A DNA stretch of 36,670 bases from Terriglobia bacterium (lineage in GTDB: Bacteria > Acidobacteriota > Terriglobia > Acidiferrales > UBA7541): assembly GCA_020073705.1 (NCBI GenBank), contig JAIQES010000045.1, forward strand, positions 1 through 36,670, read 5' to 3'. Within the stretch, counting starts at the first letter, position 1; each line of letters begins with the position of its first letter. Below are positions 32,379-36,670 of this stretch, piece after piece. The notes beneath the pieces were generated by a model, which searched no databases, was not told where the DNA came from, and saw only the letters and a program-made list of their open reading frames with translations. A program made the position numbers and the translations under genes.

Positions 32379-32777
32379 TACGCTCTAGTAGAGCACTCTA
32401 CCAAATCTTGGGGCGAATATAAAGCAAATATGGTAAGTTTAGTTTAGTCTATGAAAAGCGCAGCATCGATCTTGACACCCGGACACCCGAAAAATCCCTC
32501 GGTACTAAAGGCTGCGCCACCCGCCTATTTCCTGGAACTCCAACACCGCCGGCAAGATGCCAGCGCTACCTCAGCACGCTGCCGCCTTGGTCCGGAACAA
32601 TTCCCAGCCCGTTCGCCATCAACTCGAATGGGCTTGGAGTTCCAGACCGCGTCACTACCGATCGCTGCGCACATTCTCGTGAAGTAGTTTTCATTCCCAG
32701 CTCTTCTTCTGATTATACTTGTGCCTTCCCGGGCCTGCCGGTCAAATTTCGCTCACAGGGCCGGAACGAAGAACACG
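32379..32777. other. Intergenic region without a recognised gene
   Basis: About 400 bases between divergent genes. It is AT-rich near 32400-32450 (possible promoter for the HExxH gene). GCTCTA/TAGAGC arms lie near 32382. Open frames on the plus strand show no family features. Confidence 0.4.
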
Positions 32778-35429
32778 ATGACACCTGAAGAAAAACGTCT
32801 GGACGAAGCGCACCAGCGCACCAAGCGCTGGAAGCGTTGGGGACCCTACCTTGCCGAGCGGCAATGGGGCACGGTCAGGGAAGATTACAGCCCGGACGGG
32901 GCCGCCTGGGAATACTTTCCGCACGACCATGCGCGTTCGCGTGCGTATCGCTGGGGAGAAGACGGGATTGGCGGGATCAGCGACCGCAACCAGCGAACTT
33001 GCTTCGCGCTCACGCTTTGGAACGGGCTCGATCGCATCCTCAAAGAACGTCTGTTCGGCCTGACGGGGGATGAAGGCAATCACGGCGAAGACGTGAAGGA
33101 GTATTACTTCTACCTCGATTCGACGCCGACGCACTCCTACATGAAGTACCTGTACAAGTATCCCCAGGCAGCCTTCCCGTATGACCAACTCGTGGAGGAG
33201 AACCGGAAGAGAGGAAAGCGCGACCCGGAATTCGAGCTGATGGACACGGGTGTCTTCGAGGGGAACCGCTATTTCGACGTGTTCCTGGAATATGCCAAGG
33301 CGGCGCCGGAAGACATTCTGATCAAGATCACCGCCTGGAACCGCGGCCCGAAGGAAGCGCAACTCGATCTGCTGCCGACCCTGTGGTTTCGAAATCTATG
33401 GTCTTGGGGGCGCACGCACGGGCGTCCCAAGCTCTGGCGCATGGAGGACTATCTGGGCGCGGCGGTCGTTGCGGCACAGGAAGACCGCTATGGCGCGCGG
33501 TGGCTGCTGGCAGAGGGCCGTCCAGAGATGCTCTTCACTGAAAACGAAACTAACGTGCAGCGCCTGCAAGGCATTCCGAATGCAACACCATACGTCAAAG
33601 ACAGCTTTCACGACTATCTGCTGCACGGGGTGAGCGAGGCTGTGAACCCAGCGCAATCGGGCACCAAGTGCGCCGCTCATTACCGGTTTCGAATCGCGCG
33701 AGGCGCTTCGGCGACAGTACGGCTGCGCCTGACCAACACCGATCCACATGGCCAAACAACCGGTCCTTTCGGAGAAGATTTCGAGAAGATGTTTGACCTG
33801 AGGCGCGGCGAAGCGGACCAGTTCTATGCGCGCCGCTTCCCACAAGAGCGCTCCGAGGACGCGCACAACGTCACGCGGCAGGCGTTTGCGGGCATGCTGT
33901 GGTCGAAGCAGTTCTACCACTATTACGTCCGCACCTGGCTGGAGGGAGATCCGGGATGCCCGCCGCCTCCGCCAGAACGCAAGAAGGGCCGCAACCACGA
34001 TTGGACACACCTCGACAACGCCGACGTGCTCTCGATGCCCGACAAATGGGAGTACCCCTGGTTTGCGGCATGGGATCTTGCGTTCCACACCATCACGCTC
34101 GCGCTGGTGGACCCCGATTTTGCCAAAGAACAACTCATTCTTCTGCTGCGTGAATGGTACATGCACCCCAACGGACAGTTGCCCGCGTATGAATGGGCGT
34201 TCGGCGACGTCAACCCGCCAGTACACGCCTGGGCAGCTTGGCGCGTATATAAGATCGAAAAGCGCGTCCGTGGTCGCGCCGACCGGAGCTTCCTGGAGCG
34301 CGTGTTCCACAAACTCCTGCTGAATTTCACCTGGTGGGTAAATCGCAAAGACCCCGAGGGTATGAACGTATTTCAGGGCGGTTTTCTTGGCCTCGACAAC
34401 ATCGGTGTGTTCGACCGCTCAAAGCCGTTGCCCACCGGAGGCCACCTGGAACAGTCGGACGGCACCAGTTGGATGGGAATGTATTGCCTGAACATGCTGG
34501 CGATCGCGCTCGAGTTGGCGCGCGAGGACCCGGCATACGAAGATGTGGCCAGCAAATTTTTCGAGCACTTCGTGTATATCGCGCATGCCATCAATGTTCA
34601 CGGCGCCGAGGGCCTCTCGCTCTGGGATGAAGAAGACGGTTTCTTCTACGATGCGATCCGTCTGCCGGGCGGTGACCAGCACTACCTCAAAGTGCGTTCC
34701 ATGGTCGGCCTGATTCCTCTGTTTGCCGTGGAGACACTCGAGCCGGAGATCATTGAGCGGTTGCCGGGCTTCCAACGGCGGATGCAGTGGTTCCTGAACA
34801 ACATGCCGGACTTCGCGCCGTGCGTGGACAGCAGCCAGAGCTCGCCGAACGGAGTGCGCCGTCTGCTTTCACTGGTCGGCCGGAAGCAATTGGTGCGTAT
34901 CCTGGGATACTTGGTCGACAAGGAAGAGTTCTTCTCGCCGCATGGCATCCGCGCGCTCTCGAAGTATCACGCGGCGCACCCCTATATCCTCGCGGTCAAC
35001 GGCAGTGAACATCGCGTGGATTACGAGCCGGGGGAATCGCAGACCGGTATGTTCGGAGGGAATTCCAACTGGCGCGGCCCGGTATGGTTCCCAATGAATT
35101 TTCTGATGATCGAATCGCTGCAGAAATTTCACCATTACTACGGAGATGATTTCCGCGTGGAATGTCCGTCCGGTTCCGGACAACAGATGACACTCTGGGA
35201 GGTGAGCGCTGAAATCTCGCGTTCGCTAGCGCACATTTTTCTGCGCGATGCCAATGGGCGGAGGCCGCTCTATGGCTCCCTTGAAAAATTTCAGAATGAC
35301 CCTTGGTGGCGGGACCTGATTTTGTTCTACGAATACTTCCACGGCGAAACCGGCGCCGGGCTGGGGGCCAGTCATCAGACCGGGTGGACCGGCCTGGTGG
35401 CAAAGCTCCTCGAACAAACCGGCGAGTAA
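32778..35429 (+). CDS. GH63-like glucosidase (MGH1-like)
   Basis: 883 residues from the ATG at 32778 ([20 protein letters not shown]), the normal family start and length; a frame open to 32721 adds an unlike stretch. The N-terminal beta domain has [20 protein letters not shown] and [20 protein letters not shown]. The C-terminal (alpha/alpha)6 barrel begins near residue 370 ([20 protein letters not shown]) with [88 protein letters not shown] and [11 protein letters not shown]. Asp in AAWDLA and Glu in PAYEWAF are plausible catalytic acids by analogy with GH63. Substrates of bacterial members include alpha-glucosides and mannosyl- or glucosylglycerate. No signal peptide, so probably cytosolic; 27 bases before the SDR gene. 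Confidence 0.92.
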   Translation: MTPEEKRLDEAHQRTKRWKRWGPYLAERQWGTVREDYSPDGAAWEYFPHDHARSRAYRWGEDGIGGISDRNQRTCFALTLWNGLDRILKERLFGLTGDEGNHGEDVKEYYFYLDSTPTHSYMKYLYKYPQAAFPYDQLVEENRKRGKRDPEFELMDTGVFEGNRYFDVFLEYAKAAPEDILIKITAWNRGPKEAQLDLLPTLWFRNLWSWGRTHGRPKLWRMEDYLGAAVVAAQEDRYGARWLLAEGRPEMLFTENETNVQRLQGIPNATPYVKDSFHDYLLHGVSEAVNPAQSGTKCAAHYRFRIARGASATVRLRLTNTDPHGQTTGPFGEDFEKMFDLRRGEADQFYARRFPQERSEDAHNVTRQAFAGMLWSKQFYHYYVRTWLEGDPGCPPPPPERKKGRNHDWTHLDNADVLSMPDKWEYPWFAAWDLAFHTITLALVDPDFAKEQLILLLREWYMHPNGQLPAYEWAFGDVNPPVHAWAAWRVYKIEKRVRGRADRSFLERVFHKLLLNFTWWVNRKDPEGMNVFQGGFLGLDNIGVFDRSKPLPTGGHLEQSDGTSWMGMYCLNMLAIALELAREDPAYEDVASKFFEHFVYIAHAINVHGAEGLSLWDEEDGFFYDAIRLPGGDQHYLKVRSMVGLIPLFAVETLEPEIIERLPGFQRRMQWFLNNMPDFAPCVDSSQSSPNGVRRLLSLVGRKQLVRILGYLVDKEEFFSPHGIRALSKYHAAHPYILAVNGSEHRVDYEPGESQTGMFGGNSNWRGPVWFPMNFLMIESLQKFHHYYGDDFRVECPSGSGQQMTLWEVSAEISRSLAHIFLRDANGRRPLYGSLEKFQNDPWWRDLILFYEYFHGETGAGLGASHQTGWTGLVAKLLEQTGE

Positions 35430-35456
35430 GTTGGTTTGCGGATAAACGGAGCTCTC

Positions 35457-36173
35457 ATGAACTTCCACAACAAAATCGTCCTGGTTGCAGGAGGCACGGG
35501 CGGACTTGGCCGCGAAGTCACAAGGGCTTTTCTCGAAGCCGGAGCGAGTGTGGTGGTTACGTACCGGCGCGCGGAAGAATTTGCTGCAGTGATGTCCGCA
35601 GCGGAGCGAACCGGAGCGACACCGCCAGAGGGTGTGGCGGCAGATGTGACCGACCCTGCGGCCGTTGAGAAAGTCGTCGCCGATATCGTGGCAAAGCACG
35701 GGCGCATCGACATTCTGGTGAACGCGGTCGGCGGGTACGCCGGAGGGACAAGTGTTTGGGAAGTGGACCCGCGGATATATGATCAGATGCTTCAGCTCAA
35801 TCTGAAGGCAGGGTTTATTCTTGCGCGAGCCATCGTGCCGGTGATGATCCGGCAGAACCAGGGATGGGTGGTCAACATCGCGTCGAAGGCCGCGCTGGAC
35901 CATGCTGCGGGCGGCGGGCTTTATGCAGCGTCAAAAGCGGGTGCGCTGGCCCTGTTTGATTCGCTCGCAGCGGAAGTGAAGCCGTACAACATCAATGTAA
36001 ACTCCGTGTTGCCGAGCATCATCGATACGGCCGCGAACCGGAAGGCCATGCCCGGGGCGAATTTCTCGAAATGGCCGAAGCCGGAAGAAATCGCGCGGGT
36101 GATCCTATTCCTGTGCTCGGAACAGGCGCGTGTGATTCACGGCGCAGCGATCCCGGTTTACGGGAAGACCTGA
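35457..36173 (+). CDS. SDR family oxidoreductase
   Basis: 238 residues from the ATG at 35457 with CGGAG upstream. The Rossmann start MNFHNKIVLVAGGTGGLGRE holds the NAD(P) site GGTGGLG, followed by NAVGGYAGG (NNAG-like), VNIASKAALDHAAGG, and the catalytic YAASK (Tyr156, Lys160). The late NINVNSVLPSIIDTAANRKA fits. It is a classical short-chain dehydrogenase/reductase, closest in style to 3-oxoacyl-ACP reductase-like enzymes; the substrate is unknown. It follows the glucosidase on the same strand, probably in one transcript. Confidence 0.93.
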   Translation: MNFHNKIVLVAGGTGGLGREVTRAFLEAGASVVVTYRRAEEFAAVMSAAERTGATPPEGVAADVTDPAAVEKVVADIVAKHGRIDILVNAVGGYAGGTSVWEVDPRIYDQMLQLNLKAGFILARAIVPVMIRQNQGWVVNIASKAALDHAAGGGLYAASKAGALALFDSLAAEVKPYNINVNSVLPSIIDTAANRKAMPGANFSKWPKPEEIARVILFLCSEQARVIHGAAIPVYGKT

Positions 36174-36670
36174 GTGGCAGTTTTCGGCTGCTCGACTAGT
36201 TCGGCCAGAACTTTCTTGCCGTTCCAGGCAGTCGCCAGGAAAAAATTTACGCGCGTGCCATTCGCTCCTAGCCGCGTCGCAGGATAAATCGGTTCGACCT
36301 GGAACCGCGTGCGCAATATCCCGGTCGCGCGGTCCACGTCGGTCACGTCGATCTCCACTTGCTGGATTCCCTCTCCAAATTTTTCGAGAAAACGCGCAAT
36401 CGCACCCCCACCGCCCGGCGCCTTGGTTGTGAGAATATCCAGGCGAGGAGTCGGTATGAAGCGTCCGTTAAATTCAAGCTCGAACTCCAGGGCGTCCTGG
36501 TCGGGAGGGACGCCGGCGAGAGGCGGAGAGCCGTTGGCTGCGCGAATCTTTTCGAAGGTCTCTGGCAGGACGGCAATTCCGACCGTCAATCTGGGGAAGG
36601 AAACTTTCTCTCGGTGGGAGCGAACGAATTGTTCACGCACGAGGAGGACCCGAAACTCCTCATCCTTTTG
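36158..36670 (-). CDS. VOC/glyoxalase-like protein, 5' end outside window
   Basis: The frame is open to the window edge on the minus strand (KDEEFRVLLVREQFVRSH at the visible start), so the gene is partial; a GTG at 36640 is inside the open frame and need not be the start. Visible features are RLTVGIAVLPETFEKIRAAN, RLDILTTKAPGGGGAIARFL, EGIQQVEIDVTDVDRATGIL, and ATRLGANGTRVNFF then GKKVLAELVEQP. The QVEIDVTDVDRA and VNFF...VELVE strands match the vicinal-oxygen-chelate fold, as in methylmalonyl-CoA epimerase or glyoxalase relatives. Its 3' end overlaps the SDR gene by 16 bases, tail to tail. Confidence 0.72.
   Translation of the reverse strand, partial: QKDEEFRVLLVREQFVRSHREKVSFPRLTVGIAVLPETFEKIRAANGSPPLAGVPPDQDALEFELEFNGRFIPTPRLDILTTKAPGGGGAIARFLEKFGEGIQQVEIDVTDVDRATGILRTRFQVEPIYPATRLGANGTRVNFFLATAWNGKKVLAELVEQPKTATQVFP

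Noticed and set aside
32451-32687. Plus-strand frame of 78 codons in the gap before the glucosidase
   Set aside because: No ribosome site, biased composition and no recognisable motif.
1-36670. CRISPR array
   Set aside because: No regularly spaced direct repeats of CRISPR length were seen on reading the window.

Overview
The window reads as a GC-rich, gene-dense chromosomal segment of a soil-type Gram-negative bacterium, most probably an Acidobacteriota member. The pointers are a soluble Ser/Thr kinase fused to a FlgO/TolB-like segment and TPRs, a long-form SerA beside a class V aminotransferase, a GH63-like glucosidase, many small secreted proteins, and intergenic palindromes of the kind scattered through such genomes. 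The phylum is inferred from gene style. No rRNA or marker phylogeny is available. Most genes are housekeeping or periplasmic/secreted enzymes.

Layout. 1-1590: two tandem paralogous secreted proteins, each with two NTF2-like halves (the first cut by the window edge). 2010-5119: a Tat-exported carboxymuconolactone-decarboxylase-like protein and a secreted S9 prolyl-oligopeptidase-type peptidase. 5189-8283: minus-strand genes (small alpha/beta protein, small secreted protein, DinB-like enzyme, GH75 chitosanase-like enzyme) with an IS256-type transposase scar at 5189-5389. 8589-8665: tRNA-Arg(UCU). 8813-13430: an accessory stretch with a membrane-anchored hypothetical protein, a truncated IS30-type transposase, the kinase, a near-perfect 55-bp palindrome, an MDR oxidoreductase and a broken excisionase-like HTH gene. 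A 16-bp sequence occurs at both ends of this stretch in opposite orientation. 13591-20795: cytochrome c/molybdopterin-fold-like protein, ABM monooxygenase, YycJ-type MBL hydrolase, M16 peptidase divergent from rlmN, PgeF, and an F420-dependent NADP reductase. 21134-23013: a hotdog thioesterase and a secreted beta-propeller protein. 23155-27234: a three-gene ABC exporter operon (ATPase, LolC/E-MacB-like permease, LolA-like protein). 27506-30381: aminotransferase and SerA, a likely serine-biosynthesis pair. 30446-32306: a more AT-rich accessory patch with a VapC 3' scar, a DUF5677-like protein and a HExxH protein of unknown role. 32778-36670: GH63-like glucosidase, SDR and a partial VOC-like protein.

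How the genes work together. The clearest functional units are the ABC exporter operon (overlapping genes, lipoprotein/envelope trafficking) and the aminotransferase-SerA pair. The MBL hydrolase and ABM monooxygenase form a tight pair, as do the two NTF2-like paralogs. Nothing here is proven to be a new system. The best candidates for a closer look are the HExxH/DUF5677 pair behind an inverted-repeat operator candidate, and the inverted-repeat-bounded segment carrying the kinase.
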